DNA from: Kitasatospora sp. MAA4
GTDB taxonomy: Bacteria; Actinomycetota; Actinomycetes; Streptomycetales; Streptomycetaceae
Assembly (NCBI RefSeq): GCF_029893355.1
Contig: NZ_JARZAI010000001.1
Location: 186,001 to 250,000 of the forward strand
DNA length: 64,000 nt
Direction of reading: 5' to 3'
Shown here: piece after piece, positions 1-11,000 of the stretch
Position numbering within the stretch: the first letter of the stretch is position 1
Layout: every line of letters starts with the position of its first letter
The notes under the pieces: generated by a model
What the model saw: the letters and a program-made list of their open reading frames with translations, nothing else
The model's database searches: none
Told to the model about the DNA's origin: nothing
Translations under genes and position numbers: made by a program

Positions 1-16
1 CGCCGGCCGGTCGGCC

Positions 17-1627
17 ATGGAACCCGACAGCACGCTCGCCCTGGCGAAGAGTCTGATCGACGAGGCTTCCCGGGCGGCGGCGCCCACGCCGGGGGCCGGT
101 CGCGAAGGCAGTGGACCCGACGCACTGACCCGCGCGCATCTCCACGGGGTGGGAAGCCTGGCCCGGGCCCTGCCGGGCGATCAGGCCCGCAGCCTGGTGG
201 CCGCGATGACGGCGATCAGAACTCCCGGTCTGCAGACCGCGGTCCTGGACGGGATCATCCTCCCGCTGCTCGGCCAGGACCACCACGGGAACGTGCCCCT
301 CCACAACGACAACGCCATGGTCCGGTGCCTTGAGACCGCCTGCCGGACGGAGTTGTCCCGACTGCCCGGGCCGGAGAAGCGGGAGGACGGTTCCCGGGCG
401 CCCGCTGCGGTGTTCGTCGAGGCGGTCGTCCGTTCGCAGCGCTCAGGTCCCGGCCTGCTGGAACTGCTGCCCGAGAGCGAACCGGATCTGTGGCTCCGAC
501 TGGACGGCCTCGCGCGACTGACCGCCGCTGCGGCGGCCGCTGGTCATCCCATCGCCTCCCGAGCGCTGAGGCTCTGGTGCAGCGATCCGGCTCCACGGCG
601 GCAGCGGCCGTCGAAGTCCCTCCAGACGGCTCTTCTGACGCCGCTGTTGGAACGGGTGTCCACGCAGCCGCAGTTGCTGGCCTATCTGGTCGACGACGCG
701 ATAGTCAGCCAGGACCCGCAGACCCTCGTAGCCGCGTTGGATCTTGCCGGAGCGGCTGCGCTCTCCTGCGTGGTGGAGGACTACCGGGCAGATCTGCAAG
801 GGCTGTTGACCAAACTGACCCGGGCGAACTCCGGGCAGGACCGGCGCAGGGGCTACCGGTTGTGGCGGGCGCTGGTGGAGAACACCGGCTGGCAGCCACC
901 CAGCCCGGGCACCCTGGTGGTACAGCTGCGCGGTAAACCCGGTACGCCCCAGCACATTTCCGTCCTCGAACTCTGCCTCGCCGCGGTCGTCTCCGGTGGG
1001 TGGACGGCAGCGGACGCAGCTCAACTGCTGCCGGCCCTACGTGATCTCGTCGACGCCGATCGCGCGGATGCCCGGCACCTGATGATGGCCATCCTCTGCC
1101 GGACGGGCGCGCTCGACACCCCGGAACAGAGAGTGGCGACGATCAAGGAAAGCCTGGAGCTCGCCCTTCCCGCCGACTACGGCCTTGACGAGGCCGACGG
1201 CCGCGGACGCTTCACGACGAACATGCGGCAGCTGGGCTGGCTGGTCGAGCGCCTACTCAAGGTCGACACGGACGCAGCGCTGTCGCTGCTGCTTGACGTC
1301 TCGGCAGTTCTGGACAGTGTGAACCCCGGGATCATCACCCGCGTACAGCGAGAGATCGCCAACCGCTGGCGAAGGCCACTCGGTTTGGCCTTCGATGCGC
1401 TGGGATCGCAGGCACGCAAACGACTGGTGCTCGGTCTGCTGCAGGGCGATGTAGCGCTGGCCAGACTCGCGATCGAGGTCTTCGCCCAGCGAAACGACCC
1501 ACCGCCGTGGTTCCGTCAACTCCTGATGGATTCCAGCCTGCATCCCAAGCTCCTGGACACCATCCGAGGAAACCTGTTCTTCCACGCACGCAGCCACGGC
1601 AGTGGCCCCTGGAGAGAGCTGATCTGA
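17..1627 (+). CDS. Hypothetical alpha-helical protein, possibly 5'-truncated by the window edge
   Basis: I do not recognise this 536-residue protein. It is rich in Leu, Ala and Arg, with runs of amphipathic helix and no signal peptide or membrane segment. The pattern looks like an alpha-solenoid (HEAT/TPR-like) scaffold, but no repeat unit is clear enough to name. No Walker, nuclease or protease motif is visible. The frame stays open from base 2 to the ATG at 17 and no convincing ribosome binding site is visible, so the true start may lie outside the window and this could be the C-terminal part of a longer protein. It ends 30 bp from the convergent methyltransferase gene. Coding is supported by codon bias; function is unknown. 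Confidence 0.6.
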   Translation: MEPDSTLALAKSLIDEASRAAAPTPGAGREGSGPDALTRAHLHGVGSLARALPGDQARSLVAAMTAIRTPGLQTAVLDGIILPLLGQDHHGNVPLHNDNAMVRCLETACRTELSRLPGPEKREDGSRAPAAVFVEAVVRSQRSGPGLLELLPESEPDLWLRLDGLARLTAAAAAAGHPIASRALRLWCSDPAPRRQRPSKSLQTALLTPLLERVSTQPQLLAYLVDDAIVSQDPQTLVAALDLAGAAALSCVVEDYRADLQGLLTKLTRANSGQDRRRGYRLWRALVENTGWQPPSPGTLVVQLRGKPGTPQHISVLELCLAAVVSGGWTAADAAQLLPALRDLVDADRADARHLMMAILCRTGALDTPEQRVATIKESLELALPADYGLDEADGRGRFTTNMRQLGWLVERLLKVDTDAALSLLLDVSAVLDSVNPGIITRVQREIANRWRRPLGLAFDALGSQARKRLVLGLLQGDVALARLAIEVFAQRNDPPPWFRQLLMDSSLHPKLLDTIRGNLFFHARSHGSGPWRELI

Positions 1628-1657
1628 CGACCCCTCCCGGTGCCGGGCAACCGGGAT

Positions 1658-3373
1658 TCACCGCCTTCGTGCCGGCACGTGCGCAGGGGAGGCGGCCTTG
1701 CGGGCGTGCAGCACGTGGGCGTCCAACGGCAGCGGCGAGTGGTCGACGAGCTGGAGCCCCGCGCTGTCCAGCAGTCGGGCGTAGTGCTCGGCGCGGCGTT
1801 CACGGCCGCCGACGTTGCACATCATGTGAAGGTCCCAGGCGGTGGCGAGTGAGGGCGAGCCGTCGGCCGGCAGGAGGCGTTCGACGATGAGCAGGTCGGC
1901 GTGGGCGGGCATCGCGCGGGCGCAGTCGCGCAGGATCTCCCGGCAGCGGTCGTCGTCCCAGTCGTGCAGCACGCGGGAGAGGATGTAGACGTCCGCGCCC
2001 GGGGGCACGTCGGCGAAGTCGCCTGCGCGGTAGGTGCAGCGGTCGCCGACGGTGGGGGCGAGCGATCGGCGGGCGGACTCGATGACGTTCGGACGTTCGA
2101 GCAGGATGCCGTGCAGGCTCGGGTGTGCGGTCAGCACGCGGCCGAGCAGCTCCCCGTTTCCGCCTGCGATGTCGACGATCGTCCGGGGTTCGGCTGCTCG
2201 GCCTGCCGCGGTGAGGACCGGGTGCGCGGGGAGCGGTTCGAACATGCGGGAGCTTGCGGCCATGGACTGGTCGAATCGCTCGGCGAGTTCGGGGTGGCGG
2301 GCGAAGTAGTCGAAGTGGTTCTCGCCGAAGAGCTGTTCGAAGCCCGTCTGCCCGTTCTGCACGGCATGGAGGAGGAGCGCGAAGGAGTGGTAGAACGGGC
2401 CGCCGTACATGAGGGCCAGCGGCCGCATGGATCCGGAGGTGTTCGAGCGCAGCAGCGTGCCGAGTTCGGTGAGCCGGAATCCGTCCGGGCCCTGCGACAC
2501 CACGCCCAGCATCGCGAGATAGCGCAGCAGCGTGGCGAGGCTGTCCGCCTGGGCGCCGACCGCCTGCGCCAGGGACTCGACGGCCGTGGCGGTCCGGATG
2601 TCCAGTGCCTCGGGCAGCCGCAGCTGTGCACACGTCGCCAGAGCCTGGGTTGTCCAGGCGCCGGTGAACAGGCGCAGGAGCGTTTCAGCAGGTTCGTCCG
2701 ATCGGTCCGAACCGAGGTGGGAGGCGAGTACGTCCCGGTGGTCACCGCTCGCGTAGAGCTCCACGCGCCGGTACCCGGCCTTGGAGTCGGCGGGGGCGGT
2801 GAAGTAGAACACCGTGCCGTCCTCGTGCGGGTTGTACCCGCCGCCGTCGGCGACCGCGCCGTGTCGCTCGAAGATCGAGGACAGGCCACGCAGCACCAGG
2901 GGATCCGGCCGCTCGACTTCGAAGGCCAGGTGCGCCTCGTTGTCGTCGATGCGTTCGTGCGCGGCGATCGCGGCCAGCTCCGAGCCCGGTGGGACGGTCA
3001 GCGTGAACACCTCGACGACCCGGGGTTCCCCTTCCAGGCCGAGCACCGTGGGCCGCAGAATCCTTACGTCAAGTTCCGCGGCGTCGCGCTGGTATCGCAG
3101 GGCCAGCCGCTTGCGGACGACGACACTCGGCTGCTCCGCCACATCGCAGGTCAGCCCGCAGGCGGTCAGCTCCGCGCGCAGCGTCGGCGGATCAGCGGGG
3201 AAGACGAGCAGCGCGGCGTGCGCGAAGCGGCAGCGGTCGGTTAAGGCTCGCAGCTCCGGGCCGTCGAGCCCGGGCAGCAGGAGCGGGAGCAGAGTGGCGG
3301 TGTGCTGGCTCGTCACGAAGTCGACCGTCGCGCGCAGGCGGGCCGTGTCGTCAGAGGTCATCGTCGTCGTCAT
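1658..3373 (-). CDS. Fusion of VOC (glyoxalase-like) domain and SAM-dependent O-methyltransferase
   Basis: 571 residues in two parts. Residues about 1-230 resemble a VOC/dioxygenase-fold segment, including a DGGGYNPHEDGTVFYF stretch and a terminal RRVELYA strand. Residues about 240-560 are a family-2 O-methyltransferase of the plant and antibiotic type: a winged-helix dimerisation region, the SAM glycine motif DIAGGNGELLGRVL, a DWDDDRC segment after LSRVLHDW, and the late catalytic area around DLHMMCNVGGRERR. The expected activity is methylation of a phenolic hydroxyl. The PobA-like hydroxylase lies just upstream on the same strand, so hydroxylation then O-methylation of one aromatic ring is the natural inference. 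The start is uncertain: ATG at 3373 or 3361, with no clear ribosome binding site. Confidence 0.78.
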   Translation of the reverse strand: MTTTMTSDDTARLRATVDFVTSQHTATLLPLLLPGLDGPELRALTDRCRFAHAALLVFPADPPTLRAELTACGLTCDVAEQPSVVVRKRLALRYQRDAAELDVRILRPTVLGLEGEPRVVEVFTLTVPPGSELAAIAAHERIDDNEAHLAFEVERPDPLVLRGLSSIFERHGAVADGGGYNPHEDGTVFYFTAPADSKAGYRRVELYASGDHRDVLASHLGSDRSDEPAETLLRLFTGAWTTQALATCAQLRLPEALDIRTATAVESLAQAVGAQADSLATLLRYLAMLGVVSQGPDGFRLTELGTLLRSNTSGSMRPLALMYGGPFYHSFALLLHAVQNGQTGFEQLFGENHFDYFARHPELAERFDQSMAASSRMFEPLPAHPVLTAAGRAAEPRTIVDIAGGNGELLGRVLTAHPSLHGILLERPNVIESARRSLAPTVGDRCTYRAGDFADVPPGADVYILSRVLHDWDDDRCREILRDCARAMPAHADLLIVERLLPADGSPSLATAWDLHMMCNVGGRERRAEHYARLLDSAGLQLVDHSPLPLDAHVLHARKAASPAHVPARRR

Positions 3374-3430
3374 TGCGAGGAGTTCGTCATTCCGGTCGGT
3401 GGTGGTTCTTCGGGGAAGGGGGAACAGGTC

Positions 3431-4642
3431 TCAGACGCCGACGTAGTTCTCGGCGAACCAGTCCTGTTGAGTGCGTGAGAGGCGCAGCGACTCGAGGCGG
3501 GAGCGGCGCAGGGAGTCCTGGAACAGTGACTCGTCGTCCGAGCCGGGAGTGCTGTGCAGCAGCCGGATCATCCAGGCCGAGAACTCCTGCGCCCGCCAGA
3601 TGTGCGCCAGGCACCGCGCCGAGTAGCGACTGAGCGGTTCGGGGTTGCCGTGGGCGAGGTCGTCGATCAGGGCGCGCGCGAGGATCTCCGCCTCCAGCAC
3701 CGCGAGGTTCGCGCCCTTGGCGGCGGAAGGGCTGATCAGACTCGCTGCGTCGCCCACCAGGAAGAGCGAGCCGTGACGCAGCGGGTCCAGGACGTCGGAC
3801 TCCAGCTCGACGACGCCGGCTTGGATGATCCGCCCGGTGCGCAGGGGACCGTAGTCCGCCGCACGCATCCGCAGGGCGAGTTCGTCCCAGATCCGCTCCT
3901 CGGACCATGTGCCGGCCGACGTACCGCGCTCGCACTGAAGGTAGTAGCGCGTGACCTCGGCGGAGCGCGCCATGTGCCCGGCGAAGCCCCGTTGGTGCAC
4001 CGCGTAGCCCACGGCGTCGAGGCTCGGTGGTGCCTCGGCCAGCAGGCCCAGCCAGGACACCTGGTGGTCGCGCCGGTAGCGGCGGACCGTACCGGGCGGG
4101 AGCGAGCGCCGCGCCGCACCGTGCCGGCCGTCGCAGCCGGCGAGGTATCCGGCCCGCCACCGGCTCTGCCGGCCGTCCGCTTCGCGCACGGTCACCGACG
4201 GGCGCCGGCTGTCGGCGTCGAGCACGGCCAGTGCCTCGGTCTCGAAGTGGATCCGCCCGCCGGCGTCCAGGAACTGCGTCAATAAGCTGGTGACCAGCTC
4301 CTGCTGCGGGTAGACGGTGTGCCGCTCGCCGCTGCCGAGGAGGCTGTAGTCCAGGTTGAACCGGCCGTCCTCGGTGCGGAACTCGCACACGCTGTGCTCC
4401 TGGCCGTACCGGTGCAGATCCCCGGCCAGCCCGTGCCTCTCCAGGATCCGCACCGTGTTCGCAGCGAGAAAGCCGGCCCGCGCCCGGGCCCGGAGGTGTT
4501 CACGGCCGGCACGTTCCACGATGACGCAGTCGATCCCGCTGCTGTGGAGGAGGTTGCCGAGCACCAGGCCGGCCGGCCCTGCGCCGAGGATGACCACGTC
4601 GGCTGAGTTCTGTGCCGCTCGGGCGTTCTGACTTTCTGTCAC
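3431..4642 (-). CDS. 4-hydroxybenzoate 3-monooxygenase-like flavoprotein
   Basis: A 403-residue class A FAD monooxygenase. The N-terminus has the FAD motif VVILGAGPAGLVLG. The middle has YLAGCDGRHGAARR (the DG motif for FAD and NADPH), and the C-terminal third has LVGDAASLISPSAAKGANLA (second FAD motif). WLGLLAEAPPS, FSAWMIRLLH and the final ENYVGV align by eye with PobA, which turns 4-hydroxybenzoate into protocatechuate using NADPH and O2. Length is normal for PobA (about 394). The substrate may be a tethered or modified hydroxybenzoate, because the partner gene is a methyltransferase and not a ring-cleavage dioxygenase. It is first in a two-gene minus-strand unit, 57 bp before the VOC-methyltransferase gene. 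Confidence 0.82.
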   Translation of the reverse strand: MTESQNARAAQNSADVVILGAGPAGLVLGNLLHSSGIDCVIVERAGREHLRARARAGFLAANTVRILERHGLAGDLHRYGQEHSVCEFRTEDGRFNLDYSLLGSGERHTVYPQQELVTSLLTQFLDAGGRIHFETEALAVLDADSRRPSVTVREADGRQSRWRAGYLAGCDGRHGAARRSLPPGTVRRYRRDHQVSWLGLLAEAPPSLDAVGYAVHQRGFAGHMARSAEVTRYYLQCERGTSAGTWSEERIWDELALRMRAADYGPLRTGRIIQAGVVELESDVLDPLRHGSLFLVGDAASLISPSAAKGANLAVLEAEILARALIDDLAHGNPEPLSRYSARCLAHIWRAQEFSAWMIRLLHSTPGSDDESLFQDSLRRSRLESLRLSRTQQDWFAENYVGV

Positions 4643-4730
4643 GGAGGTGGATCATAATCACTGAAATCTGCACGGATTGCCGAAAATCACCCATATGGTC
4701 GCAAGGAGCCAGGACTTGTCAACGAGACGA

Positions 4731-4768
4731 CGACAGGCCCGGACCGTTCCAACGGTCCGGGCCTGTCG
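4731..4768 (-). terminator. Perfect 18-bp hairpin terminator
   Basis: An uninterrupted inverted repeat with 18-bp arms (4731-4748 and 4751-4768) and a 2-base apex. It begins 12 bp beyond the stop codon of the candidate immunity gene, so it probably ends the Rhs-immunity transcript. It also insulates it from the aromatic unit. Confidence 0.8.
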
Positions 4769-4780
4769 CAGGCTGCTGCG

Positions 4781-5098
4781 CTACGAGAGCTCCGCCCTCA
4801 GTGCGGCGATGAGCCGCTGGTACTCCTTGTTGGCCTCGCTCATCTCCTGCTGGTCGGTTCTACTGAGGAAGAAGTCACTGAGGCCGCCGCGCCCGTGACT
4901 CGCCTCCTGGAGCATCTCTGCCCCATCTCGCAGTGCCTCGGCGTCAGTTGACTGCTCGTGGTCCAGCGCTGCCCGAACTCCCAGCAGGCGTCGGTAGAGG
5001 TGGACCCCGCGGGGCCCCTCGGTGAGGACCAGCTGGATGAGGTCGGCAACGGTCTCACGTGCCCTGAGGCGGCGCGCCCGCATGGTGTCCTCACTCAC
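4781..5098 (-). CDS. Candidate immunity protein for the Rhs toxin tip
   Basis: A 105-residue acidic, helical, cytosolic protein starting at the GTG at 5098. This GTG overlaps the TGA of the Rhs gene as GTGA, a classic sign of translational coupling. The sequence (SEDTMRARRLRARETVADLI near the start, ending RLIAALRAELS) has no signal peptide, membrane segment or known enzymatic motif. Position and size fit the immunity protein that protects the producer and its siblings from the C-terminal toxin domain of the preceding gene. The assignment rests on context only; I do not recognise the family. The frame is open further upstream, but that part overlaps the Rhs coding region and lacks sense. Confidence 0.7.
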   Translation of the reverse strand: MSEDTMRARRLRARETVADLIQLVLTEGPRGVHLYRRLLGVRAALDHEQSTDAEALRDGAEMLQEASHGRGGLSDFFLSRTDQQEMSEANKEYQRLIAALRAELS

Positions 5099-8000
5099 TG
5101 CAGCACCGTCGATCCGACGATCTTGCCGGAGTCCCAGGGCGCTTCGATGAAGATCTGCTGGGCACCGCCCACGTAAACGCCTCCCTGACTGCCCACCGGG
5201 CCTTCGTAGATCTTGGTGCCGGCGGGGAACCTGATCGAGTACACGGTATTGATCGGCGACTCTCCGGTGATGTAGCCGTTCACGTCGAACCACTGCGGCT
5301 TCACGGCGGTGTCGATGCGCACGTTGGCCACCGAGGTCGGAGGCTCGGCTGTGAACCACCGGCCGAACGGCTCACCGGCATCGCCGGCCCGGTAGAGGAC
5401 CGTGTCCTGTGTGAGTACGCGAATATTGTACTGTCCGCCCGCGAAGGCGCCGGCCCAGTCCGGATTCTTCGCCGCCAGCGGCCCTGGGTTTTCCGCCATG
5501 TTGTAGGTGTACTTGTCCGCTTCCGAGGACGCGGACCTGGCGGTTGCCGCGCCCGCCGCCGGCCTGCCGTCGGCTTCCGGGGCCTCCAGGTGCGTGACGA
5601 GGAGCGTGACCAGCTGGTTGACGTCGTCGGTGAGCCACTGCGTCAGCACCGGGTGTTTCGTGAACCACTTGTCGACGCTGCTGTGGTGGGCCTGGAGAAC
5701 GGTGCCGCGATACTCGCCGGACTCGTATCCGCGGGTCGACGGAATGTACTGGGTGATGGTGCCCGACGGGATTCCGGCGTAGCCACCGACGTGCCTGACG
5801 TCCTTCCAGGCCCAGCCGCCGGCCGGGTCACTGACGTACTGGCTGCCCGCCTGGTAGACCGAGGAACCCTGGTCGGTGCGCCCGAGGGACCACTGGTAGT
5901 CCTCGCTGGTGCCGCCGTCGGTGGGGCCGAGGGGGATCAGTCCGCTGGGATCGCTGAGGTTGACCGGGTCGTTGGTGCTGTAGGCGTAGGGGTTCCACTG
6001 CTGCGGGTCGGCGGGGTCGATGAGCGGGTCGGGGTTGAGGAACCGGCCGTGGACCGGGTCGTACTCACGGGCGCCGATGTTGGTCAGGCCGGTGGCGGTG
6101 TCCGCGGTGCCGCCGATGAAGCCCTTGTCGCCGGCCCAGGCGCCTTGGCCGGGCTGGGTGCCGCGGGCGTTGCCGAACGGGTCGGTCGGGCGCCGGGTGA
6201 CGCTCTGTGAGGCGTCCGTGGTGATCTGGACGCTGCTGGTGCCGTGCGGGTCGGCGGCCTGGTAGACGAGCTGGCCGCCGCCGGTGGCGGTGGTGACCCG
6301 GGTGATCGTGATGCCGCCGGGCGAACCGTAGTAGCGCACGTCGGTCAGCGAGTTGTCGGCGGTGTTCAGGGTGAGTTCGTCGGCGCCCAGGTTGACCGTG
6401 GTCCGGCCCGGGTCGCGGCGGATGAGCTGGTTCCCGTCGCCGTCGTAGAGGTAGGAGGTCGCCGATCCCGGCTTGGCGGTCGAGGCCAGCCTGTCCTCAC
6501 CGTCCCAGGTCAACTTGGTGGTGGTGCCGGTGGCGTCGGTGACGGCGGTGGTGTTGCCCATCGCGTCGTAGGTGTAGGTGCTGCCGGCGGTGCCGCTCGC
6601 GGACTGCGTCGAGGTCGTGAGCAGTCCGTGCGGGCCGCCGGTGGTGCCCTGGCCGGGGTTGGCGCCGGTGCCGAAGGTCTGGGTGGTGGTGGCGTCGTTG
6701 GCGGTGTTGCCGGTGACGTCGTGCTGCACCAGACCGGTGCGGTTGCCGGTGGCGTCGTAGCTGTAGCTCTGCCAGTACGGCGCCGGGCCGCCCACGGTGG
6801 GCTTGCCCGCGGTGGTGCCGGGGCCGTTGGCGTTGTTGCAGCCGCCGATGCCCGGGACGGACGGCGCCGCCTTGGTGGTGGTGCCGGCGGTGTCGGTCCA
6901 GGCGTTGGTGAGCCGGCCCAGGTAGTCGTACGTATAGCACTGGGTGTCGGTCGCCGAGGCGTTCTGCAGGTCGGTGACCGAGGTGACGCGGCCGGCGGGG
7001 TTGTAGGTGAAGCCGGTCTGGTCCAGCGACGTGGTGCCGGTCTGGCGGTCCAGGAAGGAGTTGACGACGTGTCCGGTCGCCCAGTCGTACTGCTGGGTGG
7101 AGACGACCTGGGTGCCGTAGTCGCCCACGGTGGTGCGGGTCGCCCGGCCCAGCGCGTCGTACTGGACGTCGGTGACCAGGGTGTTGTTGCCGCCGGAGGC
7201 GATCAGCGTACCGGTGTTGCTGTAGAGGTAGTCGACCTCCTCGGCGGGCAGGCCGCCCATCGCGGGCAGGTTGGTGTGGTCCAGCGAACCCAGCACCGGG
7301 GTGTAGGTGTTGCTGGTGGTGTAGGTGCCGGCCAGCGCGCCCTCGGTGGAGGGGATCGTGACGCTGCTGCCGAGCGGCCGGTACATGGCGTCGTAGCCGG
7401 TGACCGCCTGGGTGTAGGCCGCGCCGGTGGCGCCGCCCACGTAGCGGGTCGAGCCGGTCGGCTGCCCCTTGGCCAGGGTGTCGTAGGTCCAGCCCACGAG
7501 CTGGTTCGCCGGGGCGACGCTGCCCGTGTACACCCCGGTCTTGCGACCCAGGATGTCGTAGCTGTAGGCGAGCGTGTTGTTGCGGGAGTCGGTGGTGGTG
7601 GCCACCCGGGAGTTGACGTCGTAGCTGGAGGTGGTGGTGCCGGTGTCCGGGTCGGTGACCGAGGTCTGCCGGCCGCGCAGGTCATAGGCGTACGACCAGG
7701 TGTTGCCTGCGGCGTCGGTACGGCTCAGCTGCCGGCCCGCAGCGGTGTACGCGTAGCTCGCGACGTCGGCGTCCGAGGACTTGCCGGTGACCGAGCCGCC
7801 GCGGTACTGCCACAGCTGGGTGGTGCGGCCGCGCGCGTCGGTGAGCGTGCTGGTGGGCGTGCCGCCCTGCGCGGGCGTGGTGTCCGTGCGGTCGGCGCCC
7901 GGGTAGGCGGTGGTGGTGACCCACTGCTGCTGGGCGTAGGACACGAACGCGCTGGAGACGGTCCGGCCGAGGCCGTCGTACGTCACCCAGGTCTGCGCGG

Positions 8001-11000
8001 GCACCTGCGAGTCCGGCACCGAGAAGATCGCGCTGCCGGGCAGGTTGGCGCTGTCGTAGTACGGGGACGAGGTCTTGATCGGCCAGCCGTGCGAGTCGTA
8101 CGTGCTGTCGGTGATCAGACGCCCGCCGCTGCCGCTGGGCGTGGTGCTCTGGGTCTGCCGGGTGCGGCCGAGACCGTCGTACAGCTCGGTCCTGGTCGAG
8201 TAGCTGCCGTCCTCACGGATGCCCTGCGAGGTGACCACCGACGGGGCGGTGGTGCCGTTCACGGCGTAGGAGAACTTCTGGTCGGGCGACAGAGTGGTCG
8301 CCCGGTCCGGGTTCCACACCGCCGTGACGCGGCCGAGGCCGTCGTACTGGCGGGTGGTGGCCCGCCCGTTGGCGTCCGTGGAGACCAGCGGGAGACCGCG
8401 GCCGGGGTCGAAGGTCGCGGTGGTGGCCCAGGAGGCGCCCATCGGACCGGTGAGCTTGACCTGGGTCGGGATGGCGCCGGTCGCCGGCTGCGGGTCGGTC
8501 CTGGACACCACGCCGTCCGCCCCGGCGGTCGTGACCGTCCGGCCGTAGGAGTCGAAGGTGGTGGTCGTCAGGGTGGTGTACTGCGCGTTGCCGCTGCCGT
8601 CGTACGAGGAGATGGTCTGCGTGCCGGTCGCGTCCGCGACCGCCCCGGCCTGGCCGAAGGGCTGGCCGTCGAAGAGCGTCCGGGTGTCGGAGACGGTGTT
8701 GGACGCGCTGGGAGTGGTCCCGCACGCCCCGGCGACGCTGCGCTTGCCGGAGGCCAGCGTCAGCATCATCGGGTTGCTGCCGACCGCGTAGCTGGTCGTG
8801 GTGCAGATCTCCGGCGTGGCGGCGGTGCCGTCACCCTTGTCGTCCACCGACACCGGGCGGTTGGCGTGCGCGGCGTCGGACGTCGAGACCGTCGTGACCG
8901 TACGCCAGGAGCTGTCGGACAGGTGCTGCCAGGAGGTGGCGGTGGAGCTGGTGCTGCCGTAGCGGGCGACCAGGTCGGGCATGCCGCCGGACTGCTTGTG
9001 GGTCGCCGTCACCACCTCGCCGGTGGGCACGGTGGCCGAGGCGGTGAGGACCGAGCCGCCGGCCTGGTCGAAGCCCTGGCTGCCCAGCACGCTGCCGGTG
9101 AGCCAGTTGTCGTCCGCGCGGGTCACCGCGGTCGCGCCCGGGTAGGGGGTGAAGGAGACGGTGACGCTCTTCGTGGTGCCGTCCGCCTTGTAGTCCCCGT
9201 TCATGCCGCGCAGGTAGGTGGCGACCTTCTGGGTCTTGGGCGCCTCACCCGCGTTGCCGGTGCCGATGGTGGTGGTGACCGTCTGGTAGCCGCGGAACTC
9301 GTCCCAGCTGCGGGTCTTCGGGTCGGTGGTGTCGCTGTCGTCGCGGTGCCAGGCGGCGCCGCCGCCGTAGGCGTAACTCGTGCTCTTGGTCGGCGTCGTA
9401 CCGATCACACCGTCCTGCTCGGTCACGGTGCTGACCAGGGTCTTGTTGAACCAGTCACTGACCGGATCGGGCGAGCTGGAGCCCGGGAGGTACCACTTGA
9501 CCGGCATGCAGGCCATGGTGTTGGCGTCCTCGGAGGACGGCATGTGGTTGGCGGTCCGCGAGCACTCGGCCGCGGCGTAGACCACGTTGATCTGTTCGCC
9601 GGTCTCCGTGGTGATCTGCTGGATGCGCGGCCGGTAGAACGACGGCTCGGCCGGCACCAGGCCGTCCACCCGGTTCGCCAACTCGCGTGCGGTGAAGGTC
9701 ACCGCGGGCAGCGAGACGGCCGGCTGGCCGTCGGTGCCGGTGCGCTGGATCGAGGAGAGCCACAGGGCGGGCTTGGTGCCGTCGCCCGGGTCGGGGAAGG
9801 TGTGCTTGAGCGCCCACGAGTCGACGGTGGTGTACGAGGTGCCGACCAGGACCTGGGTGCTGATCTGGGAGAGCATCAGCGGCGACCAGAAGGTCGGGTT
9901 GTAGACGGTGCAGGCGCCCGACGAGGCACAGGCCTGGTCGAGGGGCGAGTCCGGCCAGTTGGTCTGGTTGGCCTTGACGCGCTGCGCGGTGGTGCAGGTG
10001 ACCGTGCCGGAGGGGGTGCACCGCTCGGCGGTGGTGAACAGGACCTGCGCGGCCGGCTTCAGCCCGCCGCCCGCGGCGAGCTGCTCGGGCAGGCGCTGAC
10101 CGTAGGAGATCGTGCTGATCTCGGTGGAGCGCACGTATCCGCTCAGCGTGCCGTTGCCGTTGTTCTGGCCGCCGCCGCGGCTGTAGTAGTTGAGGTCCTG
10201 CTGGTAGCTGTAGGTGGTCAGGTTCTGGTGCGGGTCCACGACGTAGTCGAGGTTCCAGCGCCAGCCCTCCTGGCAGTAGGAGGCCGTACCGGTGGACGAG
10301 TTGTAGCAGTCGTCGCCGCTCTTGGGCGAGTAGACGGGCTCGTAGGCGACCGAGTTGGTGGCCGGGTCGCTGTGGTTGCCGCCGGGCAGGTGGTTCTGGC
10401 CGAAGTAGTACTGCACTCCGTCCGAGGTGGTCACCCGCCAGAACTCGCCGTTGTGAGCCTCGTTCGCGGCGCCGGTCAGTTGCTCGACCTTCGAGCCGTC
10501 ATCGCCCTTCAGGTGCCACGCACCGGTCGCATCGTCGTGCACCAGGGAACCGGAGTGGCCGCCGAGGCTGAGGATGGCGTTCTGGCCGGCCCAGCAGCGG
10601 TCTGCGGAACCGGTGACGCCGTCCTTGTCGCAGCCCTGGTACGACCGCTCGATGAACCCGGGCTGGTAGTCCCAGCCCTCGCCGACCCAGGAGGCCTGCG
10701 CGTTCTGGGCCGAGGTCTTGCCGTCGACGACCGAGGAGTCGTAGGAGAGCGAGACCGTCGGGGCCGTACCGTCCAGCGCCGGGGGCGTCTGGATCGGGTA
10801 GGAGTAGGTGAAGTCGCCGATGTTCGAACCGGCGCTCCAGGCCGTCGAGGGGGACAGCTGCGTGGCGGAGTACCCGCCCATCGCGCCGTCGGAGGACGGC
10901 GCGGCCGCCAGCACCATCGGCGCGGCAGCTACGGCGGCGGCCTGCACGAGGCCGGCCTGCACGACGTGCGCGCCGGTGCGGGCCGGCAGCGAGGCGGTGG

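Noticed and set aside
4781..5359. 192-residue version of the Rhs immunity candidate
   Set aside because: The first 87 codons overlap the Rhs tip in another frame and are Arg-rich nonsense; the GTG at 5098 has the coupling signal.
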